DNA from: Bradyrhizobium symbiodeficiens
Lineage (GTDB): Bacteria > Pseudomonadota > Alphaproteobacteria > Rhizobiales > Xanthobacteraceae
Assembly (NCBI RefSeq): GCF_002266465.3
Contig: NZ_CP029427.2
Coordinates: forward strand, 3,288,501 to 3,352,500
Length of the DNA: 64,000 nt
Direction: 5' to 3'
In this document: piece by piece, positions 8,739 through 18,079 of the stretch
How positions within the stretch are numbered: position 1 is the first letter of the stretch
How the letters are laid out: every line of letters begins with the position of its first letter
Made by a program: the position numbers and the translations under genes
Notes under the pieces: model-generated
What the model was told of the DNA's origin: nothing
Databases searched by the model: none
The model's input: only the letters and a program-made list of their open reading frames with translations

Positions 8739-10804
8739 TGAGCAAGGATGAGGCGATGACTGATCCCGAACGCCTCGAGCCGGCCGCGCCGCGCTTGCGC
8801 CCGGTCGTTCGCGCCATGATCTGGGCTACGGTACCCGTGCTGCTGCTGGTGCAATTGCTCGCCTCAACCGGCATGGAAGCTTCGAGCTTCTGGTCGCAGA
8901 TCAGTCAGCTCGACGCCCACATGGCCCGCGTCGCCGAGAGCCGGGCCGAGCTGATCGCCGAGCCGCTCTGGAAGATGCGCTACGACCAGGTGACGGGCGT
9001 GCTCAACGAGATCATGAACGACGAGACCATCGCGGGAGCGACCGTCTATGACGATACGGGCGCAGCGATCGCCCGCGTGGTGGCGCGCTCCGAAGACCAT
9101 TCGATCGCAGAGATCTCGCGCCCGGTCCATTACAGCAACGGCAACATGGCGGTTCAGGCCGGCCGTATCGTGATCGCTTATTCCCATGCGGGGCTCTACG
9201 CGGACGCGGGCAGCCGGATGGTGCGCCTGCTGGTCGTCGGCCTGCTCGCGACGTTGGCGACCCTGATCGCGATGCGGATCTCCGCCAACATCTTCATCGG
9301 CAGGCCGCTGGCGGCCATGATGTCGGCGATCCAGCGCAGCAAGCAGGACGGCCGGGCCTATCCGGCGGACGTCAAATCCTCCAACGAATTCGGCCAGCTC
9401 GCGCGCGCCTTCAACGCCATGCAGCACACGACATCGGGCGCGCTCGACCGGCTCGGGCACATGGCCGGGCACGATCCGCTCACGGGACTGCCCAACCGGC
9501 GCTCCCTGACCGAGCGGCTGGCCGTGGCGAGCCGCGATGGAGGCAGGCCGGACGCGCTGGTCGCGTTCTGCTTCATCGATCTCGACGACTTCAAGGGTAT
9601 CAACGACACTTTCGGCCACGAGGCCGGCGACAATTTCCTGGTTCATATCGCCGAGCGCCTTCGCGGCGCGGTCGAAGCGGAGGACTGGGTCGCCCGGCTC
9701 GGCGGCGACGAATTCGTCGTCATCCGTCCCGAGGTCGGTCACGAAAAGGCGGCGCACGCATTCGCCCAGCAGGTGCTGGACACCATTTCCGAACCGATTC
9801 GGCTTCACGACAAGCAGGTCGTGCCGCGCGCCAGCATCGGCCTCGCCGTGCGCCGCGCCGACGATCCGGAGTTGTCGCATCTGCCGACGCTGGCCGACAT
9901 CGCGCTCTATCACGCCAAGAGCAAGGCGCCCGGCACGGTCGCCGTGCTGGACGAAGCGCTCCAGCGCGATTACCGCCGCGACAGGGATCTCGAACTCGCC
10001 ATTCCCGCCGGCTTTGCCGAGCGACAGTTCGAGGTCTGGTACCAGAGCCAGGTCGACCTCGAAAGCCACGACGTCGTCGGCCTGGAGGCGCTGATCCGCT
10101 GGCGCCATCCCGAACATGGCGTGATCGGTCCCGGCGAATTCCTGCCGCTGATCGAACGCAGCGGCAACAATGCGCAGCTGACCCGCTACGTGCTGACCGA
10201 TGCCTGCCGGGCCTTGCAACGCCTGGCCGCCGCCGGCAGGTCGCAAATCCGGATCGCGATCAATCTGCCGCCGTCCGAGCTTGCCGACCACTCGCTCGCC
10301 GCCGAGCTGCGCGCGACCTGCGCGCGCTTCGACGTTGCGGCCAGTTCGCTCGAGCTCGAGATCACCGAGGGATCGCTGATCAACAACATCGCCAGCGCGA
10401 CCGAGACGCTGCATCGCTTGCGCCGCCTGGGTGCTACCATCGCGCTCGACGATTTCGGCACCGGCTACAGCTCGCTCGCTCATCTCAGGCGCTTCCCGCT
10501 CGACAAGGTCAAGATCGACAAGGCCTTCATCAGCGAGATTCCCGATAGCGCGGAAGACAAGGCGATTGTCGGCGTGATCGCATCGCTCGCCGGCACGCTG
10601 GGGCTCACTTTGGTCGCCGAAGGCATCGAGCGGCCCGGGCAGGCGGCGGCCATGCGCGAGATGGGCGTGAGGTTCGGGCAGGGCTATCTCTACCAGCGGC
10701 CGCAGCCGCTCGACGCCGTGCTGGAATGGCTCGAGAAACGGCCGAGGGCCGGGAGCCGCATCGTCACCGACAGCCCGTCGATCGCGCCCGAATTCGCCGC
10801 CTGA
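8738..10804 (+). CDS. membrane GGDEF-EAL c-di-GMP enzyme
   Basis: 688 residues. Membrane segments at about 27-45 and 162-190 flank a periplasmic sensor region of about 120 residues; a HAMP domain follows (about 190-240). The GGDEF domain has an intact GGDEF at 322-326. The EAL domain has EAL at 450-452, EITEG, DDFGTG near 571-576 and KIDKAF. Both diguanylate cyclase and phosphodiesterase activities are therefore possible. The inhibitory-site RxxD five residues before GGDEF is replaced by EAED, so product feedback at that site is probably lost. The overlap with the binding-protein gene suggests that protein controls its output. Confidence 0.95.
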   Translation: MSKDEAMTDPERLEPAAPRLRPVVRAMIWATVPVLLLVQLLASTGMEASSFWSQISQLDAHMARVAESRAELIAEPLWKMRYDQVTGVLNEIMNDETIAGATVYDDTGAAIARVVARSEDHSIAEISRPVHYSNGNMAVQAGRIVIAYSHAGLYADAGSRMVRLLVVGLLATLATLIAMRISANIFIGRPLAAMMSAIQRSKQDGRAYPADVKSSNEFGQLARAFNAMQHTTSGALDRLGHMAGHDPLTGLPNRRSLTERLAVASRDGGRPDALVAFCFIDLDDFKGINDTFGHEAGDNFLVHIAERLRGAVEAEDWVARLGGDEFVVIRPEVGHEKAAHAFAQQVLDTISEPIRLHDKQVVPRASIGLAVRRADDPELSHLPTLADIALYHAKSKAPGTVAVLDEALQRDYRRDRDLELAIPAGFAERQFEVWYQSQVDLESHDVVGLEALIRWRHPEHGVIGPGEFLPLIERSGNNAQLTRYVLTDACRALQRLAAAGRSQIRIAINLPPSELADHSLAAELRATCARFDVAASSLELEITEGSLINNIASATETLHRLRRLGATIALDDFGTGYSSLAHLRRFPLDKVKIDKAFISEIPDSAEDKAIVGVIASLAGTLGLTLVAEGIERPGQAAAMREMGVRFGQGYLYQRPQPLDAVLEWLEKRPRAGSRIVTDSPSIAPEFAA

Positions 10805-10814
10805 GCGCAGGCGA

Positions 10815-11540
10815 TTACGGCTGCGTCGCGTTCCACAGCATCGAGAGCCCGGCCGCGATCATGATCGCGTCCATCACCAGGCGGAACAAGTCCGGCTTCA
10901 GGTGCAGCACGAAGCGTTTTGCGATGAAGGCGCCCGACATCAGCGAGGAGCCCGCGATCAGGCCCTTCATGAAGACGTCGCCGGTCAGCGCGCCGAAGCG
11001 CTCGAAGGTCACGGATTTCGCGAAGTAGAGGCCGAGTGAGCTCGCTGCCTCGGTCGCAAGGAAAGCACCCCTGGAGAGGCCGTAGAACAGGAACAGCGGC
11101 ACGCTGAGCGGACCGGTCGAGACCACGATGCCGGTGAGATAGCCGATCACCGCGCCGCCGATCGCCAGATGCCAGAGATTGGCCTTGAGGTCGTGCCGCG
11201 CCAGCCAGTGCCGCACCGGCACCATCGCAATCAGGAAGACGCCGATGGCGAGGTCAACGGCGTGCGAAGGCAGCGCCAGCAGCGTCCGTGCGCCGAGCAC
11301 GGCGGCCGGAATGCCCGTCACCGAATAGGCCGCGCAGGCCCGCCAGTCGACCTCCCGCCACCAGGCCAGAATGCGCGAAAAGTTCGCCATCACGGACGCG
11401 ACCGCCATGATCGGCACCGCTTCCTTCGGCCCGTAGGCATAGACCAGCACCGGCATCAGCATGATCGACGAGCCGGTGCCGACGATGCCTGAGATGGTGC
11501 CGGCGACGAGGCCGACGATGAGGACGAAGAGAAAGGCCAC
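10815..11540 (-). CDS. TauE/SafE family permease
   Basis: 241 residues if translation starts at GTG 11540, which has a GGAG eight to nine bases upstream; any ATG start lies far inside glgX, so the GTG is preferred. The protein is almost entirely membrane-embedded (seven to eight segments) with the family repeats LVAGTISGIVGTGSSIMLMPVLV and ...GYLTGIVVSTGPLSVPLFL. TauE/SafE proteins are anion exporters, often for sulfite, sulfoacetate or related organosulfur anions. The gene ends 10 bp from the GGDEF-EAL gene, convergently. Substrate unknown. Confidence 0.85.
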   Translation of the reverse strand: MAFLFVLIVGLVAGTISGIVGTGSSIMLMPVLVYAYGPKEAVPIMAVASVMANFSRILAWWREVDWRACAAYSVTGIPAAVLGARTLLALPSHAVDLAIGVFLIAMVPVRHWLARHDLKANLWHLAIGGAVIGYLTGIVVSTGPLSVPLFLFYGLSRGAFLATEAASSLGLYFAKSVTFERFGALTGDVFMKGLIAGSSLMSGAFIAKRFVLHLKPDLFRLVMDAIMIAAGLSMLWNATQP

Positions 11541-11635
11541 GGGCGAGGCTCCGGGAATCGCAAGGAGTGTAGCGAGCGGAGCCGGGCAGGGCGAGGCGGT
11601 CGCGCCCTGCCGGATTTGTGGCGATGGCTGGACGT

Positions 11636-13873
11636 CTAGTCGGGCAGCGGCGCCTCCGCGACATCGAGCAGCGCGCCGAGACCTTGGCGCAGGCGGCGCG
11701 TCGCCACATTCTCGGTGGCAAGGCCAAAGACGACGAGCGATCGTCCTGTCACCTCGTAGGCGTGCCCGAACTCGAAGGCAGGCATCTGGACATCGGGCTG
11801 ATTGGTGTCGATCAGCCCAAGCCAGCGGCTTCCGTCGGTGACGGGCGGCAGGGCGAAATTCACGACGTCGTAATGGGCGTTGTAGATCAGAAGCATCGTC
11901 GCGTCCGAGCCGCGGCGCTTGATGCCGGTCTCCTGGGCGCGTCCGTCGAGCAGCATGCCGAAGCACTTGGCGTTGCCGTCCTCCCATTGTTCGGTGCTCA
12001 TCTCGTCGCCGGAAGGCGACAGCCACGTCACGTCCTTGACGTCGAGCTCTTCATTGTGGGAGCCGACTAGGAAACGGCTTCGGTAGAGGATGGGAAATGC
12101 CTTGCGCGTCACGATCAGCTTGCGCGTGAACTCACGGAGGTTACGGCCGTTTGCCGTGATCCCCATCCAGTCGAGCCAGGCGGTCTCGTTGTCCTGGGCA
12201 TAGGCATTGTTGTTGCCATTCTGGGTGTGCCCGAACTCGTCACCCGCAAGCAGCATCGGCGTGCCGTGCGACAGCAGCATGGTTGCAAGCAGGTTCCGCT
12301 TCTGGCGTTCGCGTAGCGCGACGATCTCGGGATCGTCCGTCGGGCCTTCCGCCCCGCAATTCCAGGAGTGGTTGTTGCTGTGACCGTCGCGATTGTCCTC
12401 CCCGTTCGCCTCATTGTGCTTCTCGTTGTACGAGACGAGATCGTTGAGGTTGAAGCCGTCATGCGCCGTGACGAAATTGACGCTGGCCCATGGCCGCCGT
12501 CCGCGCTTGTTGAAGAGGTCTCCGGATCCGGACACCCGCTTGGCCAAGTCTGCGAGCGTGCCTTCGTCACCCTTCCAGAACGCACGCACGGTGTCCCTGA
12601 ACTTGTCGTTCCATTCGGCCCATCCGGGCGGATACTGGCCGACCTGGTAACCGCCGGGGCCGATGTCCCAGGGTTCTGCGATCAGCTTGACGCTGGACAG
12701 TACGGGATCCTGGCGGCACGCGTCGAGGAAGCCGCCGCCTTCGTCGAAGCCATAGGGCTCGCGCGCCAGGATGGTGGCGAGGTCGAAACGGAAGCCGTCG
12801 ACCCGCATCTCCGTTGCCCAGTAGCGCAAGGAATCCGCAACCAGCTGGAGCACCCGCGGATGCGACAGGTTCACCGTATTTCCGGTGCCGGTATCGTTGA
12901 TGTAGTAGCGCTTCTGGTCCGGCAGCAAGCGATAATAGCTGGCGTTGTCGATGCCCTTGAACGACAGGGTCGGGCCGAGCTCGTTGCCTTCGGCGGTGTG
13001 ATTGTAGACGACATCGAGAATAACCTCGATGCCATGGGCATGGAACTGGTTGACCATTTCCTTGAATTCGTTCGCGGACGGCGTCTTCAGGTAACGCGGC
13101 TCCGGCGCGAAGAAGGCCAGCGAGTTGTAACCCCAGTAATTGCGCAGGCCTTTGTCGACCAGATAGCTGTCGTCGACGAAGGCGTGGATCGGCAGCAGCT
13201 CCGCGCTGGTGATCCCGAGTGAGCGCAGATAGGCGGGGATCTCCGCATGCGCCAGACCCGAGAATGTGCCGCGGTCGGCTTCGGGCACCAGCGGATGTAG
13301 CTGCGTAAAGCCTTTGACGTGCATCTCGTAGACGATCGTCCGTTCCCACGGCACTTCGGGCTTGCGCGATGCGCCCCAGGTGAACGCGGGGTCGATGACG
13401 CGGCACTTCTGCATGAGCCGTGCGCTGTCGCGCTCGTCGAAGGAGAGGTCCTTGTCGGCGTGATCGAGCTGGTAGCCGAACAGCTCGGGTCCCCAGCGCA
13501 GCCGTCCAACCAGCTGCTTGGCGTAGGGGTCGAGCAGGAGCTTGTTGGGATTGAAGCGGTGTCCGGCGTCAGGCTCATAGGGCCCATGGACGCGATAGCC
13601 GTAGACGGTGCCGGGGCGCGCGGCGGGCAGGTAGCCGTGCCAGACTTCATCGGTATATTCCGGAAGCTCGATCCGCTCGACTTCGGTTTCACCGTCGTCG
13701 TCGAACAGGCAGAGTTCGACCTTGGTGGCATGGGCCGAGAACAACGCGAAATTGACGCCGAGACCGTCCCAGGTGGCGCCGAGCGGGAACGGTTTGCCCT
13801 CGGTGATCCGGGATCGGCGCAGGCTCGACGCCGCCCGCGTCAGGGCGTCGTCCGGATGCGTCTTTTGGTCCAT
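11636..13873 (-). CDS. glgX: glycogen debranching enzyme GlgX
   Basis: 745 residues from the ATG at 13873, preferred over a TTG at 13906 in the same frame. The enzyme hydrolyses alpha-1,6 branches of phosphorylase-limit glycogen. An N-terminal CBM48 domain (about 35-150) precedes the GH13 barrel. The catalytic set is visible: Asp nucleophile in DGFRFDLA, acid/base Glu in IAEPWDIG, and the HD pair in TAHDGFNLND. The length is normal for the family. It lies downstream of a small DUF3606-like gene and glgA on the same strand. Confidence 0.95.
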   Translation of the reverse strand: MDQKTHPDDALTRAASSLRRSRITEGKPFPLGATWDGLGVNFALFSAHATKVELCLFDDDGETEVERIELPEYTDEVWHGYLPAARPGTVYGYRVHGPYEPDAGHRFNPNKLLLDPYAKQLVGRLRWGPELFGYQLDHADKDLSFDERDSARLMQKCRVIDPAFTWGASRKPEVPWERTIVYEMHVKGFTQLHPLVPEADRGTFSGLAHAEIPAYLRSLGITSAELLPIHAFVDDSYLVDKGLRNYWGYNSLAFFAPEPRYLKTPSANEFKEMVNQFHAHGIEVILDVVYNHTAEGNELGPTLSFKGIDNASYYRLLPDQKRYYINDTGTGNTVNLSHPRVLQLVADSLRYWATEMRVDGFRFDLATILAREPYGFDEGGGFLDACRQDPVLSSVKLIAEPWDIGPGGYQVGQYPPGWAEWNDKFRDTVRAFWKGDEGTLADLAKRVSGSGDLFNKRGRRPWASVNFVTAHDGFNLNDLVSYNEKHNEANGEDNRDGHSNNHSWNCGAEGPTDDPEIVALRERQKRNLLATMLLSHGTPMLLAGDEFGHTQNGNNNAYAQDNETAWLDWMGITANGRNLREFTRKLIVTRKAFPILYRSRFLVGSHNEELDVKDVTWLSPSGDEMSTEQWEDGNAKCFGMLLDGRAQETGIKRRGSDATMLLIYNAHYDVVNFALPPVTDGSRWLGLIDTNQPDVQMPAFEFGHAYEVTGRSLVVFGLATENVATRRLRQGLGALLDVAEAPLPD

Positions 13874-13911
13874 GTCTGCCCCAATGATGTCTGCCCCCAA
13901 TGACAATCCGG

Positions 13912-14193
13912 TCAGGATGTCGGCGCTGTTACAGGTACTTCAGTTGCGGCCTGCTCGGTGGCCGTGACCGAGGCGATCACTGCCGCGGGCGGCACATCGG
14001 TCGGCTTGGGCAGCGCGTTGGCGCGTTGCTTGGCGACTTCCTTGCTGATCGCAGCGATCGAATTGCCGATCCGTCCGACGATCGCTGCCAGCTCGGCATC
14101 AGACAGGCTCAAACGTTTTCTCACGAGACGCGTCTGAGCACGGTCGGTCAGGTCGAGCTTGTTGCGGATTGGTTTTGGTATCGAGCGGCGCAT
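13912..14193 (-). CDS. small DUF3606-like protein
   Basis: 93 residues starting MRRSIPKPIRNKLDLTD, with a strong AGGAG eight bases before the ATG. The sequence KLDLTDRAQTRLVRKRLSLSDAEL resembles the DUF3606 signature (a short helical motif pairing Arg/Trp-rich and SxxxL segments), here followed by an Ala/Thr/Pro-rich tail from about residue 60. It lies between glgA and glgX, ending 38 bp before the glgX start codon, so it is probably co-transcribed with glycogen metabolism genes. Role unknown. Confidence 0.7.
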   Translation of the reverse strand: MRRSIPKPIRNKLDLTDRAQTRLVRKRLSLSDAELAAIVGRIGNSIAAISKEVAKQRANALPKPTDVPPAAVIASVTATEQAATEVPVTAPTS

Positions 14194-14381
14194 GGCGGCA
14201 ACTCCTGTGTGGGATGGTAACCGTCGCCCGCTGATTCCGTTCCTGCGGGTGGCAGACAGCGTCGGCGCGTGCCGATCGCGTCTTGAATTGCGGTCATCGC
14301 GCATGCGTCCAGCCGCGGAGCGCCGGCAAGACCCGGTGCAGCGATCCGCGCGATCTCCATGGTTCGTCCCCCGGATGCCCG

Positions 14382-15791
14382 CTAGATCGATGATCGGTAG
14401 AGCGCGGCGTAGGATTTGGCGGACCGGCTCCAGCTGAAGGCCTGGGCCATGGCGGCCCTGCGCATGTGGTCGAGGCGATCCTTCATGCCGAAAGTCGAGA
14501 AGGCCCGGCAGAGGCTCCCAAGGAACCCCGGCGCCGATACATGGTCGAACAGGAAGCCGGTCTCGCCGTCGACGATGGTCTCGGCGAGGCCGCCGGTGCG
14601 GTGGCCGATCGGCAACGAACCGAAGCGCTGGGCGTACATCTGGCTCAGCCCACACGGCTCGAAGCGCGAAGGCATCAACGTGAAGTCGCTGCCGGCGAAT
14701 ATCTTCCGCGCCTCGGCGTCGTCGAAGCCGATCTTGACGGCAATGGATCGCGGCGCGCGAGCCTGCGCCTGGAGCAGGGCCTCTTCGAACCGCGGCTCGC
14801 CCTTGCCGGTGACGACGATCTGGCCGCCGGCATCGACGATGGCTTGCGCGCTTTCGATCACGAGGTCGACGCCCTTCTGATGAACGAGACGCGCGACGAG
14901 GGCGAACAGGGGGCCACGGGAGACCGCCAGCCCGAACTGGTCCCTGACATCGTCGGCGTTCAGGGAGCGTTCGGTCCAGTCGCCGGCCCCGAACGGCTGC
15001 AGCAGCGACGAGCAGGTTCGCGGGTCCCAGCTCTCGTCGATGCCGTTCAGGATGCCGGACAATTGGTTGCGGTCCGCCCTCTGCCTCAGGAGCCCTTCGA
15101 GACCGCATCCGAATTCGGCGGTCGTGATCTCCCGCGCATAGGTCTGGCTGACCGTCGTCAGGTGCGAGGCATAGACCAGGCCGGCCTTGATGAAGGACAG
15201 GCGATTGTAGAATTCGACGCCGTCGATGTTGAAGCTGGCCTCGGGAATCCCGAGCGGAGCGAGAGAGCTGCGGTCGAAGACGCCCTGATAGGCCAGATTA
15301 TGGATCGTGAAGACGGTCGGAATGTGCGCGTAGTGCCATTCCAGATAGCCGGGGATCAGCGCGCATTGCCAATCGTTTGCGTGAACCAGATCGGCCGACC
15401 AATCCTTGTCGACCAGCCCCCTGGCGAGCTGAGCGGCGGCGTAGGAGAAGGTCGCGAACCTCACATTGTTGTCGCACCAATCCGCCCCGCTGCCATCGGC
15501 GTAGGGCGTGCCGTCGCGCTCGAATAGCTCCGGACAGCGCACAACGTAGTACGCCAGACCGTCCGCGGTATGTCCGAGATCGACATCGAACGCCGGCAGG
15601 GCAGCAAACGGCAGGCATCGACCCACGGGCTTGAGATCGTTCAAGCCGCGCAGGACCGCCGGATAGCCCGGGATGATGACGCGTACGTCAGCAAGATCTC
15701 GCAAGGCGCGCGGCAGGGCCGCAGAAACGGCGGCAAGGCCGCCAACTTGAATGAAGTCTGATACTTCAGGCGTCGCGAACAGGATCCGCAT
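14382..15791 (-). CDS. glgA: glycogen synthase (GT5), with Gln in place of Lys15
   Basis: 469 residues. Transfers glucose from ADP-glucose to the non-reducing end of alpha-1,4-glucan. The C-terminal GT-B half carries the expected motifs: LFALVARLVHQKG, PSRFEPCGLSQMYA and TGGLAETI. The N-terminal loop that is KTGGL (Lys15) in E. coli reads QVGGL, with Gln15 at the very same position. Lys15 contacts ADP-glucose in the E. coli enzyme, so donor specificity or rate may differ. Diverges from treZ across a 328-bp gap. Confidence 0.92.
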   Translation of the reverse strand: MRILFATPEVSDFIQVGGLAAVSAALPRALRDLADVRVIIPGYPAVLRGLNDLKPVGRCLPFAALPAFDVDLGHTADGLAYYVVRCPELFERDGTPYADGSGADWCDNNVRFATFSYAAAQLARGLVDKDWSADLVHANDWQCALIPGYLEWHYAHIPTVFTIHNLAYQGVFDRSSLAPLGIPEASFNIDGVEFYNRLSFIKAGLVYASHLTTVSQTYAREITTAEFGCGLEGLLRQRADRNQLSGILNGIDESWDPRTCSSLLQPFGAGDWTERSLNADDVRDQFGLAVSRGPLFALVARLVHQKGVDLVIESAQAIVDAGGQIVVTGKGEPRFEEALLQAQARAPRSIAVKIGFDDAEARKIFAGSDFTLMPSRFEPCGLSQMYAQRFGSLPIGHRTGGLAETIVDGETGFLFDHVSAPGFLGSLCRAFSTFGMKDRLDHMRRAAMAQAFSWSRSAKSYAALYRSSI

Positions 15792-16119
15792 TCGCTACGT
15801 CCCTGCATCGGGACAATAGTGGCCTTTGCCAACCATCTCTAAATTCCAAGGGCGCTTCCTCAGCGAAGCGCTGTCCCTCAAATTCTGCGGCGCAGCAAAA
15901 GTTCCTAAGCTCCACGTGCGGCTAAGCTTTTTTCGTAGGTCGGTCCAAAAGTGTACACAGCGTTGGGGGTGCGCGAGATCGTCGATGGTAGTGCGTCTCC
16001 CGCGCACGCTCGTGTAAGGAACGAATGTCCGCACGGCAGCTTTCTCGTCCGCAGACATCCCTCAAGCGATCGTACCGGCTCACCGATCGCGCTACGCTGA
16101 GGCATGTCCAGCTCCGAAC
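15792..16119. other. divergent glgA/treZ intergenic region
   Basis: 328 bases without a convincing gene. It must hold the promoters of glgA (leftward) and treZ (rightward). A run of T after TAAGC at about 15926-15933 follows a weak 5-bp inverted repeat (AAGCT...AGCTT). No strong -35/-10 pair or long palindrome could be identified by eye. Confidence 0.5.
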
Positions 16120-18000
16120 ATGCGGGTGCGAAAGGCGGACGGATTGATTCAGAGACTTGGTTTAGAGAGATTTGGAATAGAGAAGCTTGGAATAGCCGGG
16201 CAGGCCCGGCGCCACGGTGCCCATATCGTCGATCATGGCGTCAGCTTCAACCTCTGGGCCCCGACGGCCGGCTCGGTGGAGTTGCTGCAGGGCGGTCGAC
16301 CGCCGCAGCGGATGTCGCGCGACGACGACGGCTGGTATCAGCTGCTCAGCCCGACCGCGCGTGCCGGCACGCGCTATCAGTTCAGGATCAACGAGGACCT
16401 GATCGTCCCCGATCCGGCCTCGTTCTTCCAGCCTGATGATGTCGGTGCGCCGAGCGAGGTGATCGACACGGCGGCGCTACGCGATGCCACGCTCTATCCG
16501 GGGCGCCCGTGGGCGGAGGCCGTGATCTACGAGCTGCACGTCGGTGCCTTCAGCGAAGAGGGGACTTATGAGGGCGTCGAGAAGCGGTTGCCCTATCTGC
16601 GCGATCTCGGCATCACCGCGATCGAGCTGATGCCGATCAACGATGTCCCCGGCCGGCACAATTGGGGCTATGACGGGGTGCTGCTGAATGCGCCCAATGC
16701 ACGCTATGGCGGGCCGCAGGATCTGAAGCGGCTGTTGCGGGCAGCTCACGCGCTGGACATCATGGTCTATCTCGACGTGGTCTATAACCACTTCGGGCCG
16801 CAGTTGAATTATCTGCACAGCTACGCGGAGAATTTCTTCAACGCGCGCCACTCCACGGGCTGGGGACCCGCCGTCAACCTGGAGGGACGAGACGGTGCCT
16901 TCGTGCGTGAATTCCTGATCGAGAACGCGCTGATGTGGCTGCGCGACTACGGCTTCGACGGGCTGCGCCTCGATGCAGTTCACGCGCTGAAGGACGATTC
17001 CGAGCGGCACTTTCTCGCCGAGCTTGCCGAGACCATCCGCCACGAATTGCCGGGCCGGCGTGTGCATCTGATGCTGGAGAACGAGGCCAATCAGGCGCAT
17101 CTGTTGGATCGCGCGGAAGGACGTCCGAGACATTACGAAGCCCAGTGGGGTGATGATTTCCACAATGCGCTTCATGTCCTGCTGACGGGAGAAGACGAAG
17201 GATATTACCGCGCGTTTGCGGACAAGCCGCTCGAACATCTTGCGCGATCGCTCACCGAAGGCTTTGCCTACCAAGGCGAGGTCTTCGCCCTTCAAAACGA
17301 GCCTCGCGGCGAGCCGAGCGCCCATCTGCCGCCGGACGCCACCATCTTCTTCGCTCAAAACCACGACCAGATCGGTAACCGGGCTTTAGGTGAGCGGCTG
17401 TCGAAATTGATCAGTCCTGAAAAGCTCGGCCAGGCGATGGCGCTGGTTCTGCTCAATCCGCATATTCCCATGCTGTTCATGGGTGAGGAGGCGGCTGTCG
17501 AAACGCCGTTCCTGTTCTTCGCAGACTGGACGGGAGAAGCCGCCGAGTTGACGCGGGAAGGGCGACGCAAGGAGTTCTCGCACTTCAAGGCATTCTCGAC
17601 ACCTGAAATGCGCGCAAAGATCCCGGACCCGTGTGACGAGAGGACTTTCCATGCCTCGAAACTTGACTGGAACGACATCGATCGTTCTCCCGGCTGCGCG
17701 CAGTTTCGAGCGTTGACATCGCAGTTGCTGAAGATCCGGCACGAGAAGATCGTGCCGCTCATCGAACAAGGCTTCATTTCTGCGCACCGCGAACTGCTCG
17801 GCGATCATCCGCATCAGGGTGGGATAGACGTGCGCTGGCAGACGGAGAAGGGAGACACCCTGCAGATTGTCGCTAACTTTGCCGACCGGCCGCTTCCCAT
17901 GCCGGAGTTGGTGGCGGGCGAGTGCCTTTGGGGGCGAAGGCCGGCGCAAGAACAAGCGCTCCTGCCGGGCGGCATCATCGTCCGGCTTGGTCGGCCATGA
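16120..18000 (+). CDS. treZ: malto-oligosyltrehalose trehalohydrolase
   Basis: 626 residues. Releases trehalose from the end of maltooligosyltrehalose, the second step of the TreY-TreZ pathway. A CBM48-like N-terminal domain (FNLWAPTAGSVELL, residues about 46-60) precedes the GH13 barrel with nucleophile Asp in LRLDAVHAL, acid/base Glu in LMLENEAN and the transition-state Asp in FAQNHDQIGNRALGERL, which is the TreZ-type signature. The first 35 residues have no family similarity, so the true start may be the ATG at 16120, GTG 16126 or TTG 16144. The partner treY is not in the window. Confidence 0.9.
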   Translation: MRVRKADGLIQRLGLERFGIEKLGIAGQARRHGAHIVDHGVSFNLWAPTAGSVELLQGGRPPQRMSRDDDGWYQLLSPTARAGTRYQFRINEDLIVPDPASFFQPDDVGAPSEVIDTAALRDATLYPGRPWAEAVIYELHVGAFSEEGTYEGVEKRLPYLRDLGITAIELMPINDVPGRHNWGYDGVLLNAPNARYGGPQDLKRLLRAAHALDIMVYLDVVYNHFGPQLNYLHSYAENFFNARHSTGWGPAVNLEGRDGAFVREFLIENALMWLRDYGFDGLRLDAVHALKDDSERHFLAELAETIRHELPGRRVHLMLENEANQAHLLDRAEGRPRHYEAQWGDDFHNALHVLLTGEDEGYYRAFADKPLEHLARSLTEGFAYQGEVFALQNEPRGEPSAHLPPDATIFFAQNHDQIGNRALGERLSKLISPEKLGQAMALVLLNPHIPMLFMGEEAAVETPFLFFADWTGEAAELTREGRRKEFSHFKAFSTPEMRAKIPDPCDERTFHASKLDWNDIDRSPGCAQFRALTSQLLKIRHEKIVPLIEQGFISAHRELLGDHPHQGGIDVRWQTEKGDTLQIVANFADRPLPMPELVAGECLWGRRPAQEQALLPGGIIVRLGRP

Positions 18001-18079
18001 CCTCTCACAACAACACCGATCGCGCCTGTCTCGACCGGATATGGTTGCAATTGTCTAGGCAAACCGCGATCATGAGTCC

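Noticed and set aside
15795..16058. 87-codon leftward frame in the glgA/treZ gap
   Set aside because: No family signal or ribosome site, and it occupies the region needed for two divergent promoters.
16104..16436. 110-codon frame MSSSEHAGAK... overlapping the start of treZ
   Set aside because: It overlaps TreZ coding in another frame and has no family signal beyond its first residues; considered only because the TreZ N-terminus is uncertain.
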